DNA from: Seminavis robusta
Lineage: Eukaryota > Bacillariophyta > Bacillariophyceae > Naviculales > Naviculaceae
Length of the DNA stretch: 32,960 nt
Reading direction: 5' to 3'
NCBI GenBank assembly: GCA_903772945.1
Contig: CAICTM010001257.1
Coordinates: 1-32,960, forward strand
In this document: piece after piece, positions 1 through 8,313 of the stretch
How positions within the stretch are numbered: the stretch's first letter is position 1
How the letters are laid out: every line of letters starts with the position of its first letter
Translations under genes and position numbers: made by a program
Notes under the pieces: generated by a model
Told to the model about the DNA's origin: nothing
Database searches by the model: none
The model's input: only the letters and a program-made list of their open reading frames with translations

Positions 1-1
1 T

Positions 2-484
2 GATGTTGAATCCATGAGCCTTGCCAAGCTAATTTCCAAGAAGGAAGAGATAAAGTCGTTGCTAATAGAATACGATAGGTGGTTCTACGAACAGCACCGT
101 CGCAAACCTCGAAAACCTGAAAAGGAACGGATACGACCTTACTACGAGTACTACCATGCGACAAAGAAACGAATTGCAGCATTGGACAAATGTGGCGGCT
201 TGGATGGAAGTTGGGTGGTCGTCGTCAGTAGCGGGTCCTCGTACGTTCCAGGAACGAATGTTCCGCAGCGGCGACGGTATGACATTTTGGCCGAACTGGA
301 CGACCTTTCGCAACTCAAGGCAGAGTTGTTCTTGTTGCGTTCCTCGCTGCGAGTGTTTGAGAAGGATTTCGTCAAGACTCATGGGCGTCAAGTGTCCACG
401 CCTTCGGACATTAAACCAAAACAAAAAGAGTACGCGAGATACAAGAAGGTGGCGAAAATGATCAAGATGATGGAGGCGCCCTAG
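2..484 (+). CDS. FAM13-like C-terminal domain protein, 3' part of a longer gene
   Basis: The frame is open back to the window edge; the first Met codon is at 14, so this is probably the last exon or C-terminal end of a larger protein rather than a complete 156-residue one. The last 60 residues carry the pattern seen at the C-terminus of FAM13 family proteins: a Leu/Glu-rich helix, then FEKDF, THGRQ, an Asp-Ile and an EYARYKK segment. FAM13 proteins of animals are linked to Rho-type GTPase signalling, but in protists this domain occurs in otherwise unrelated long proteins, so no specific role is claimed. The product is basic, with a Lys-rich end (KKVAKMIKMM) and no membrane segment. The stop is TAG at 482-484. 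Confidence 0.6.
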   Translation, partial: DVESMSLAKLISKKEEIKSLLIEYDRWFYEQHRRKPRKPEKERIRPYYEYYHATKKRIAALDKCGGLDGSWVVVVSSGSSYVPGTNVPQRRRYDILAELDDLSQLKAELFLLRSSLRVFEKDFVKTHGRQVSTPSDIKPKQKEYARYKKVAKMIKMMEAP

Positions 485-985
485 CGGAAGGCAGACAGAT
501 TATCTATTTTCAAAACCATGCAAGAGTGTGCGTGGCAGCTTGCCTCGACACCAAGGAAACGAGCTACTGCGCCGTACCGGTATGCATAAATGTTACCCAA
601 TAACTCTACTTCTAGATAGAAACACCCACTGTGTCAAGCCGTGCATTGTTTGCTGCCTCTTTCCTACTGTGCTGGTACCTAGCAAGCAAGTAAGTACTAG
701 TATTGCCCTCTCGACCGAGCATTCTCGCCTGCTTACCGGTAGCGCCATAGTTCATCCGAAATTAAACTGTTTCCTCTGCCTTCCACTCTTACCAGTTGCA
801 AACAAGTTGCCGCTTCAGTTTGGAAACGACAGCTTCTCGACACTGCGGCAAAGCAATGCACTTTCCCGGAAGTCAGCGTGGAAATTTATGAAGAAAGCAC
901 GTGGACGATGGGTGAGAGGGAACCGTCGCGCGTAAACAAATGACGAACCAGCTACTAGCTAGATTCATATTTAGGGGAAGAGGGC
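485..985. other. Intergenic region without a supported gene
   Basis: Between the FAM13-like gene and the left end of the transposon. An open frame at 528-935 starts only at a non-ATG codon and encodes a Cys/Leu-rich sequence with no recognisable domain, so it was not called. Short palindromes of the TACCGGTA and CTAGCTAG type occur here (near 576, 735 and 955). Confidence 0.5.
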
Positions 986-1011
986 TGGATCGGGAAGTCC
1001 CCCGATTACGT
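986..1011 (+). repeat. Left terminal inverted repeat
   Basis: The core GGAAGTCCC followed by CGAT and ACGT matches, after reverse complementing, the sequence at 5945-5970. The four mismatches are spread through the repeat. It is placed directly outside the subterminal motif array. Confidence 0.7.
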
Positions 1012-1065
1012 GGCTTTACACTGGGTTCAACCGTTCAAATCGCTAAAATTTACTAATGTCGCACA

Positions 1066-1222
1066 TGAACTCGTTCAACTCGCGATTTAACTCGCGCCCT
1101 AAAACACAGCTCGCGGTGACTTGCGATTCAACTCGCGGTGACTCGTGATTGTCGCACACTGACTCGTTCAACTCGCGATTTCAACTCGCGATTTCAACTC
1201 GCGATTTCAACTCACGATTTCA
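1066..1222 (+). repeat. Left subterminal array of ACTCGCGATT-type motifs
   Basis: The motif AACTCGCGATTTC recurs with small variants (ACTCGCGGTG, ACTCGTGATT, ACTCACGATT). A 13-bp unit is repeated tandemly at about 1170-1222, and a longer block (GTCGCACA..TGA.CTCGTTC) is present twice, at about 1058 and 1152. The same motif family occurs in inverted orientation at the other end, the arrangement expected of transposase-binding subterminal repeats. Confidence 0.75.
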
Positions 1223-1279
1223 GCACTATCAAGATGACGAAAAGCCATTGCTTTGGACGCTGTTAACGCTACTATTGCA

Positions 1280-1975
1280 TTACTTACTACTCTTGTAGGC
1301 CTCTACTTGGCCCACACGGCTGAGCTCTGGACGGTTCTTGACCTTGGCGCCATTCTTCTTCTTCTTTGACTTCCCGGCGGCCTTCTCTTGAGCTTTTTCA
1401 TCGGCCACCTGCATTGGATTCTTTCCGTACGGCTTCACTGCTTCCCTCTTTTGATCGATCTTCTTGCTCAAGACACGCTGTGGGAACTCTTGATAGAGGG
1501 GATTGCCCTCCCTCATCTCCTTGGGTGTCTTCTCCTTATGCAGTCCAGCTGCCATGTCAGTTTCAAGAGCCTTGTCGGCGGGGCATCCGGGCCACCAAAT
1601 CTTTTTACCATTTGGGTACTCGGTCCGTCTTGGATATTTGGCTCTGGCTTCAACAAGACATTCCTCATCATAATCTCGGGACCATTTGAGTCTGGTTACT
1701 GCCTTTTGAAGGCGCTCAATGCGGTCCTTGTACCTTTCAAAGTCCCAAGGAAAATCGGCAAACTCGGGACGGCCTTTGTACATCTTGTTGAAGACGTCTT
1801 CGATATCGAGTTTTTTGTCATGTGGGATGATGCCATCAAGAAGATCTTGTACGATTCGGTGTTTTGCGTCGCTTGCTCCCCAATCAGCGCCATTGAGCGT
1901 GCAAGGAGGACGCGTGGGAGGAGGAGGATCCTTGCCTTTACCTTTCTTGGCGGCTGCTCTCATTTTCGGTGGCAT
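1280..1975 (-). CDS. Basic charged protein encoded in the Harbinger-like element (231 aa)
   Basis: I do not recognise a named family. The protein starts MPPKMR with a Lys-rich N-terminus and a Pro run, followed at about residues 30-115 by a helical, Trp- and Arg-containing segment (DWGASDAKHRI, IIPHDKKL, MYKGRPEF, ERYKDRIERL). The C-terminus is again Lys-rich (KSKKKKNGAKVK). Such short tryptophan/basic helical domains next to Harbinger transposases often act as the Myb-like DNA-binding partner that helps the transposase reach the ends and the nucleus; that role is inference from position and charge. It is divergently arranged with the plus-strand cargo gene, sharing the 1976-2196 spacer as a likely bidirectional promoter. 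The ATG at 1973-1975 is the first in frame. Confidence 0.6.
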   Translation of the reverse strand: MPPKMRAAAKKGKGKDPPPPTRPPCTLNGADWGASDAKHRIVQDLLDGIIPHDKKLDIEDVFNKMYKGRPEFADFPWDFERYKDRIERLQKAVTRLKWSRDYDEECLVEARAKYPRRTEYPNGKKIWWPGCPADKALETDMAAGLHKEKTPKEMREGNPLYQEFPQRVLSKKIDQKREAVKPYGKNPMQVADEKAQEKAAGKSKKKKNGAKVKNRPELSRVGQVEAYKSSK

Positions 1976-2196
1976 GCTAGGATGTGGAACTTGACAATCA
2001 ACCCTGCTGTTGGATTCGGTTGCTTTCTGTTGCTTCTGTTGCCAAGCAATTTCCTAAGAGGATATCGAGGCTGAAACGATCTTTTTCAAACAATTAGGTC
2101 CAGGCATTGGAATTTTCATGATAAACTGATTTGGTTCAAACAGAGCAATTATCCTTTCATTTTTTATTGATTGCTTGGTTGTCACTCGTGCTCACA

Positions 2197-4731
2197 ATGC
2201 AACTTCGAATCCGATCAACAAAGGCCTCGATAGGACAAGACTTGGGAGACGATCTTTTTGATTCAGCTCAAGACGATCCATATTCCGAACCACAACAATC
2301 CAAGCCTTCCACCAAGCCGAGTGAACCCAAAAAAGGTGAGTGCAACCAAGCAATCAAAAAGAAAGAAACAATCTCCCGATTTCAGTGTCGAGGAATCGCC
2401 CTACGCATGCGACTGGGATCTTCCCAAAGAGGGGCTCCCAATGCCCAAAAAGGCGCTCCTCTTACGGCTCCTTGATCCTCTTGGTGGCCCGAAATTAGTG
2501 TCACACGACAACCAAGCTCTTGCCGGTCTTTGTGCTCGTTATCCCATGGATCTTGGAGTCGAGCGATCTCATCTTCATTTCAGAGTTCGCTGGCTAGTTG
2601 ACCGATGGAAGCGATCGAGTGCGGATGACTTTGAAAAGACACGCCAAAGGATTGCCAAATCTCCTTACTACTCCGTGCCTCTTGAATCCCTTATTCAGGT
2701 AGACAAAGAGCAAGAAGACAACTCAGCTCCAACCTTGGCTGCTAGAAGTGAAACCATTCCATCGATTCCACCAGCGACTTATATCCCCGTGGTGTCCCCT
2801 CCCCAACTTGAACGGAAACAACTTTGAGCTCAACGACTTCAACAGTCCTCTATCGAAGATCTTTCAGCAAAAATGGCGTCTACAAACATTGCAAGCCCCC
2901 TAAAATTCCTTCGCATGAAAGGAGAAGCCAACAAGAGTGAGCGAATACTCCGTTGTTGCTCACATCATGTTATCATTGCATGCATCCATCTATTAACTCA
3001 TTATGTTGCAACTCATTCGCTGCCTTCTTACAGATGATGGCGATGAGTGCTTCCCTGCGAATCTCAACAATGCTGCAGCACACGGTGACTTTATTGTGGA
3101 CATTACCAATGATGAAAGGATTGGAACGAAGAAAGCAATGGCCATTGTGATCGCCCGTCCTGGAACCCATCCTGAGGAGATCGAACATTTGAAGGCAAAG
3201 ATTGTCACAAACGGCAAGAATGCTAACCAAAGCATTGTGATTACAGGTCCGTCCAAGACCACAGGATGGCTCCGTGCTGCTCCCCAATGGATTGGCCTCC
3301 TCAAGGCCAATAAAGACGAGTTCCACTCGACAAAGTTGTGTGAGACCTTCGAAGGCATTGTCACGTCACTCGTTAAGAAGCTTCCTACAAAGGACACAAC
3401 AATTGCTTTTGATCACCTCAATCTGGTCTTGAGCAATGAGCACTTCAACGGTGGCGGCATGGATGGTGAGCTCACAATGCTGCCTGTCCCATACGACTTC
3501 ACAAAAGACAATTGCGATGGTACCACCGAGACGAACACGGAAGTCATTGTCATTTGGAGGGCTTTTGTCAAAGGCACTCTTGCTGAGGTCGGCTTGGAAA
3601 AGACGACCAACATCACTGGCAAGAATTTGATGGTGGAAATGATGAAAAAGAGTAAGAAGATCAAGAAGGAAGGTGGTCCTTAGACATTGGCTTCCGCCTT
3701 GGCTTAGCTTGTAATGGATTTACTCTTAAAGAAACTGTTTGTTTCATCTTTTGTCTATCATTGTAGAAGCAGCAACCATTGCTATTGCCAACGGAGCAGC
3801 TCCCATGGAAATAGTTGCCACGAACAACAGCAATAGTCTTTCGATTTCGATTCCCACCATCACTGAACAAGCCGCCGGTTCCAATGCTAGTAGCCTTTCG
3901 ATTACAATTCCCACCATCAATGAACAAATCACAACTTCCATTGCCTCCCACAAAATCAAGACTCCACCCGCTGCTGAGGCAGCCAATGCGCCCAGCATTG
4001 GGGGTGGCTTCTTGCCTATGATCAAAACGCCTACAGCTGCAGCAGCAAGCAGCGGCACCAATGCTAAGGCAGCCTTTTCTCTCAAGACTCCACCCGCTGC
4101 TGAGATGGCCAATGCTTCCAGCTTTCGGGGTGGCTTGCCTATGATCAAGACGCCTACAGCTGCAGCAGTAAGCAATGGCACCAATGCTGAGGCAGCTTTT
4201 TCTCTAAAGACGCCAACCGCAGGCCTCAAAACAACTGGATTGGATGATGAAGAAGAAGACGACGAAGAAATGTACTTTGATTATGACAAAGATAGCCCCT
4301 CTCCAGAGGAGAAAGCTGCAGATAATGAGAGGCAGATCCAGCGGCTGATGGGTGACCCGGAGAGGAAGAAGAAAGCTCAATTCGAGCTAGCCGACCATAT
4401 CCTTCGTGGGCAGTTGAAAGAGGCCGCTGATGACGGCCAAGACACAACTTGGTTTAATCAGATGCTGAGTGATTTGAATGGCTTCGTGGCTGAAAACGAA
4501 GCCGATTTGAATACACTTTTAACCCAGAACGCTGCTGATATTAACGGGTACCTTGACCGTGAAGAAGAGGAGAACGACAACACAACGAATGACATGGACG
4601 TCGACACACCAAGCAAGAAGCACCCCATTGGCTCGCGAGATGCTCCCGAAGACAATCTTGATCGTTTTGAAGATGTGGACATCCCCGAGGGAGAGAACGG
4701 CAAGAGCAATGATGACGATAAGGATCTTTGA
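2197..4731 (+). pseudogene. Four-exon cargo-like gene of the transposon, interrupted by an in-frame stop
   Basis: Reading frames join across GT-AG introns: exon 1 from ATG 2197 to 2335 (donor GTGAGT); exon 2 to 2936; intron 2937-3033; exon 3 3034-3672; intron 3673-3766; exon 4 3767-4731. Exon 2 to 3 and exon 3 to 4 are phase-consistent. Two defects are visible. A TGA at 2825-2827 interrupts exon 2, although the frame stays open beyond it to the donor. The best-looking intron-1 acceptor (TTTCAG, ending 2385) does not restore frame, whereas a weaker one ending at 2429 does. The product would be about 720-750 residues: acidic/Pro-rich start, a Trp/Arg segment (RVRWLVDRWKRSS), a mixed alpha/beta middle (about 210 residues) ending in a Lys-rich stretch, and a Thr/Ala/Pro-rich repeat region with a very acidic tail. 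No family is recognised. A stop readthrough, assembly error or alternative splicing could explain the TGA. Confidence 0.55.
3958..4206 (+). repeat. Tandem duplication inside exon 4 of the cargo gene
   Basis: Two adjacent units, 3958-4083 (126 nt) and 4084-4206 (123 nt), encode near-identical Ala/Thr/Pro-rich segments, each starting KTPPAAE and containing MIKTPTAAA and GTNA. A truncated third unit follows (KTPTAGLKTT). Unit lengths are multiples of three, so the frame is kept. Confidence 0.85.
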
Positions 4732-4801
4732 AGTGGATAGTTTGGTTCAATTAAGAGTAGTTACGTAATCTAATAATTAGTGCAGTTGGAAGGAAAATAG
4801 T

Positions 4802-5722
4802 TCAAAGACAGTATAGGGGCTCTCCAAACTTACTAGTGTCCTCAATAGAATACTGAATGAGAGTGATCACGGCAGCAAAGCAGAGCTTTGCTTTCTCAAT
4901 GCCGTAAATGAATGGCTTGCTCATGCTTTCATAGTCCTTGAGCCTTTTGTTGATTGTTTCCTGTCTAGCTTTGGCCCTGCCTTTGAACTCCTTCACTGCT
5001 GGGGCATCAAGATTGTTGCTTACAGCAAAGATGCTCTTCTCTCTCTCTGTTTTCCCAGTGAAGGCATCATCGGCAATAACACGGCAACCATCTGGGACCA
5101 TATCAACAAACTCTTGCCGAGTGATTGTCATGTCATGAGTGCTACCAGGATCTCCTCCTGAAGCAAACCAAATATGATTGGTCCACAAGGAGAGCACAAT
5201 AAGGTAATTCAGTCCAGCAAAGTTGTATTTGTAGGCATAGTTTTTTGGATTGCGTCTCATCTCTTCATCCCTTGGCTCATTGGTTCTGAGTTGTGTGCCA
5301 TCAGCACTTGCTCCCAACCTCACAGGCCATGTGGTTGGACATCTTATCCTATGAACCTTCAGACTGGCAATGCGTCCCACAAAGTCCCACGCCAAGGCTC
5401 GATTGTAGTCATAGTTTCCACCAAAGCGAGCATTTCGAACGTCTTCACTCTCATACAGCCGAAGAAAGTTGTTTGCAAGCATAAAGCCCCGAAAAGACTT
5501 TTTCTCTTTTGCCTCTTCAACTGTCATGATGCCGAAAAGCTGAAGATCCCTCCACACTTGTGCGAGGTGCAAAGGATGCCTTCCAAAATGCGCCTTGAAG
5601 ACCCTCACATTCGTTGCTTGACACCGCCGATCCTGGATAACATCGTCAACATGACAAGCCTTTAGACCTGCCCTGAGGATGTAAGACGGCTTGAGGATGT
5701 ACGGTTCAATGATAGCCGCCAT
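4802..5722 (-). CDS. PIF/Harbinger-like transposase (DDE superfamily endonuclease, 306 aa)
   Basis: The nuclease that would cut and rejoin the element ends. The N-terminal 100 residues are helical (QVWRDLQLFGIMT, probable helix-turn-helix). The catalytic core follows the DDE_Tnp_4/IS5-like order: ADGTQL (Asp141), PGSTHDM (Asp197), IADDAFTG (Asp218-219) and KARQETIN (Glu255), with LNYLIVLSLW as the strand after the first Asp. The motif GRAKARQETINKR followed by LKDY is typical of the third-acidic-residue region of this family. Length matches simple Harbinger transposases and the frame is uninterrupted, so the enzyme may be functional. It is encoded toward the element interior from the right subterminal array and is convergent with the cargo gene (70 bp apart). 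The start at 5720-5722 is the first ATG in frame. Confidence 0.85.
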   Translation of the reverse strand: MAAIIEPYILKPSYILRAGLKACHVDDVIQDRRCQATNVRVFKAHFGRHPLHLAQVWRDLQLFGIMTVEEAKEKKSFRGFMLANNFLRLYESEDVRNARFGGNYDYNRALAWDFVGRIASLKVHRIRCPTTWPVRLGASADGTQLRTNEPRDEEMRRNPKNYAYKYNFAGLNYLIVLSLWTNHIWFASGGDPGSTHDMTITRQEFVDMVPDGCRVIADDAFTGKTEREKSIFAVSNNLDAPAVKEFKGRAKARQETINKRLKDYESMSKPFIYGIEKAKLCFAAVITLIQYSIEDTSKFGEPLYCL

Positions 5723-5755
5723 TGACTCATCGTGGAAGGCAAATAATGAAGTTTC

Positions 5756-5905
5756 GAAATCGCGAGTTGCGAGAGTTGAGTCCCAGTAGTGACTCGCGAG
5801 TGACTTGCGGTGACTCGTTCAACTCGTGCAAGTCGCGATGGTGACTCGTGGCTAACTCGCGATTTTTTTTCCACCGCGAGTTGCGCGAGTCGAACCACGA
5901 GTCGT
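5756..5905 (-). repeat. Right subterminal motif array
   Basis: Many variants of CGCGAGTT, GACTCG and ACTCGCGATT occur between the transposase start and the right terminal repeat, mainly in the opposite orientation to the left array. They lie upstream of the transposase start, so transposase binding here could also influence its own promoter (inference). Confidence 0.7.
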
Positions 5906-5944
5906 TAATTTTGGGACTTGACTTTAGCGAGAGTCCCCAAATAG

Positions 5945-5970
5945 ACGTCATCGCGGGACTTCCTGGTCCA
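5945..5970 (-). repeat. Right terminal inverted repeat
   Basis: Reverse complement matches the left repeat at 22 of 26 positions, including GGAAGTCCC and ACGT. The sequence just outside does not show an obvious duplicated target site. Confidence 0.7.
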
Positions 5971-6262
5971 TGGCTGATACTCAGAAGGAACGTTGCAAGA
6001 GATCAAACTGCCATTCCTTGTGGATAATATCAGCCCAGCAGTGATATCCTCACCTGACCCAATGCCAATTCCACTCCACTGTCACTGTCACGCAGATCTG
6101 AAGCTCAAGTTGATGGAGAAACATTACTTCAGGAATACCGGAGGTAGCTTTGCAACATTTTGTTGGACACAGGGTCGGTGTCAGGGTTCTAGACGACTTA
6201 GATAGAACTGACTTGTAGATCGTCTATTCTAAAGGCGGCTACTATAAATATATACGCAAATC
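5971..6262. other. Intergenic spacer, 3' side of the phosphofructokinase gene
   Basis: No gene seen. An AT-rich stretch (ACTATAAATATATACG, 6240-6255) lies just past the phosphofructokinase stop and could contribute to its 3' end formation. Confidence 0.4.
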
Positions 6263-7846
6263 TTATTCTAGCTCTAGAACCACACCACCCGAGGCGCTAA
6301 TGGTGATGTCCTTCCGCCGGTCAACGTCATCACTTTCAGTCTGGAAACAAGGCTGGCCAGTGTCAAAGACCACATATTCCCAAAGACTCTGATGCTCCGT
6401 GTCAATCACATTGCGCTTGTTCACCAGCACCCTTGTGGGGACAAAGCATTCTCGGGTGTTGACAGAACCCACCACAAACGAAGTCAGGCCAGCAAAAGCT
6501 CCGTGGACGGCATTGTGTGCCAAATGGGTGCAGTACACGTTATCTGCCGTATTGGGTGGAACACCCCGCACCATATAACTGGGATCAATGTATTTGATAC
6601 TGACAGAGTCACCATGTTTGGTCTGGTTTTGGAGCTTGTCCCCCAAACGCGTCTTGAGCTTGTCCGCCAACCAACGGCCAATGTCTTCGAGCATGACATT
6701 ACCCGAGAGATCTGTTACTTGTTCTCCTTCTTCCTCTTGTTCGGCGGCAATCAAATCTTGTCCGGCACCTTCTGCCACCACCACGACGGCCTTGTTATTT
6801 TCCAACAACCGTGCCGCCAAATGATCGACAATGCCACCAGGGCCATCCAAGTAAAAGTCCACCTCGGGCACCAAACACAGATCCACCACTCGCGACCCCA
6901 GTGCGGCATGCATGGCAATGAATCCAGAATTTCGACCCATGACTTTGACAACACCAAGGCCCAGAGGGAACCCCTCCGCTTCGACATTGGCCACATTAAT
7001 GGCATCCCGTGCCGCTTCGACGGCAGTTTCGAATCCAAAGGTGCGATCCACAAGCGGAATGTCATTGTCGATCGTCTTGGGAATGACGGCCACGGAAATT
7101 TGAAGTCCTCGCTTTTTGACTTCTTCGGCAATTTTGGCAGCACCTCGTAGCGTACCATCTCCTCCAATGACAAAAAGCATATTGATATTCTGTGCGGCCA
7201 ACGAGTCGACAATGGCCTTGGTGTCGTATCCACCACGCGAGGATCCCAACACGGATCCTCCCAAGTTGTGAAAATTTGCCACCACGGTTTCATCCAGTGG
7301 TCGCCAATCCTCGGGGCTTTGAAAGCCTCGGTATCCCTCGGGGACTCCATAGACGTTTTCGACACCGTATTGTCGTCGCAAGCACATTACCACTTCTCGC
7401 ACCACCGTATTCAGTCCAGGACAGAGTCCACCACATGTCACAATGGCGGCGCGTGAGACTTCCGGATCAAAGGCAATTTCCATGCGTGGACCCGCTAGCA
7501 TAAATGCCGGAGCGGCGGCCTCTTCATCAATAATGCAAGTCTGATGCACATCCACATTGACCTTGGCAGCAACCGCGTCATCTTCATCGACAAACCAGGA
7601 CGATGGAATGCGAGCTTTTTGGGAGAGGGGGTTGGGATATGACGGTACAACGTCGTCGTCATCGGCATTGTCTCCAAATACCTTGTCCACTTTTTCAATT
7701 CTCCAGAGCGAGACATCGCCAAAGTCGTCATCCCCACCACGTGTGGACAGTTTGGTTTTAGAGGGAATTTGCACGGGCGTCAAAAAGGCATGGGTGCTGC
7801 CAAAGATAGCAGCTACCCCAAGGGTAGCCCATGGTGCCAATCTCAT
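6263..7846 (-). CDS. PFK: 6-phosphofructokinase, plant-type (group III), probably plastid-targeted
   Basis: Catalyses fructose 6-phosphate to fructose 1,6-bisphosphate in glycolysis. Visible motifs: CGGLCPGLN (about 138-146), GGSVLGSSRGG (196-206), GGDGT (228-232), PKTIDND (256-262, with the catalytic Asp pair), GRNSGF (304-309) and KYIDPSYMVR (418-427). The Gly in GGDGT, where pyrophosphate-dependent enzymes usually have Asp, together with the Lys of PKTIDND, is the combination of plant ATP-dependent PFKs, so ATP is the likely phosphoryl donor. The N-terminus is a hydrophobic signal peptide ending THA^FL (cleavage after Ala20), a match to the diatom ASAFAP-type motif, followed by a Ser/Thr/Lys-containing stretch; this predicts import into the plastid. 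The long acidic linker (about 38-115) precedes the core. Single exon of 527 residues; the start is the ATG preceded by an A/G-rich stretch. Confidence 0.93.
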   Translation of the reverse strand: MRLAPWATLGVAAIFGSTHAFLTPVQIPSKTKLSTRGGDDDFGDVSLWRIEKVDKVFGDNADDDDVVPSYPNPLSQKARIPSSWFVDEDDAVAAKVNVDVHQTCIIDEEAAAPAFMLAGPRMEIAFDPEVSRAAIVTCGGLCPGLNTVVREVVMCLRRQYGVENVYGVPEGYRGFQSPEDWRPLDETVVANFHNLGGSVLGSSRGGYDTKAIVDSLAAQNINMLFVIGGDGTLRGAAKIAEEVKKRGLQISVAVIPKTIDNDIPLVDRTFGFETAVEAARDAINVANVEAEGFPLGLGVVKVMGRNSGFIAMHAALGSRVVDLCLVPEVDFYLDGPGGIVDHLAARLLENNKAVVVVAEGAGQDLIAAEQEEEGEQVTDLSGNVMLEDIGRWLADKLKTRLGDKLQNQTKHGDSVSIKYIDPSYMVRGVPPNTADNVYCTHLAHNAVHGAFAGLTSFVVGSVNTRECFVPTRVLVNKRNVIDTEHQSLWEYVVFDTGQPCFQTESDDVDRRKDITISASGGVVLELE

Positions 7847-8313
7847 TTTCTTCTTCTTCTCTTTTAATGTCTCTCTTCCAGCTTTCGGGACAGATTGTCA
7901 GCTTGTGGGATCTTTCTTTCGTTCGTTCGTTCATTCGGTCATTGTTCTTGGAGAATATCGAAGAATCGAATGATATCACAGGGCTGACGTTACGACAACC
8001 ACGTCACCAAAAGATACAACTAAGCATAGCCCTAGCTCTACGGTGAACTTGAAATTCAAAAGTAACGGCCAAAACAGTTCAGCGCACCTCCCATCCAGTT
8101 GGTCACAAAATTGGAAGTGCGAGACGGTTTCGTGGCAATTTTTGATGGATGGCAGTATGGTTCTTCAACAGAAAAACAAAGCTTCATCGTCCTGTGTGGA
8201 GGGGCTAGCTAGAATCCCAAGCAGACAATCTCTTGGTTCGTACATGATACGCTGAAGCACCTGCGAATAGCCAACTTATTATAGCAAGCTAGCTACGATA
8301 CGCAGAAACCACC
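7847..8313. promoter_or_regulatory. Divergent promoter region between PFK and the first STELLO-like gene
   Basis: Both genes start at its edges and are transcribed outward. It contains pyrimidine-rich tracts next to the PFK start and CTAGCTAG-type motifs (about 8207 and 8286), the second lying about 25 bp before the plus-strand ATG. No TATA box could be assigned confidently and no gene is seen inside. Confidence 0.5.

Larger units (their letters stand above)
986..5970. mobile_element. PIF/Harbinger-like DNA transposon with extra genes
   Basis: The element is bounded by 26-bp imperfect inverted repeats (986-1011 and 5945-5970; 22 of 26 positions match). Inside each terminus lies an array of ACTCGCGATT-type motifs in opposite orientation. 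The interior carries a DDE transposase (minus strand), a basic 231-residue protein (minus strand) and a four-exon gene (plus strand). PIF/Harbinger elements classically carry a transposase plus a second DNA-binding protein; a third, longer gene is unusual. No convincing target-site duplication is visible next to the repeats as drawn, so the exact ends may be off by a few bases or the duplication has decayed. The in-frame stop in the plus-strand gene suggests this copy is at least partly decayed. Confidence 0.7.

Noticed and set aside
528..935. 135-residue open frame upstream of the transposon
   Set aside because: It begins at a GTG, has a Cys/Leu-rich low-information sequence, no domain, and no splice or context support.
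1066..1222. CRISPR-like array because of short repeats
   Set aside because: Repeats are 8-13 bp, variable, and not separated by unique spacers; the same motif is mirrored at the other transposon end.
6392..7150. 252-residue frame opposite phosphofructokinase
   Set aside because: Antisense shadow of a gene with all catalytic motifs; no domain of its own.
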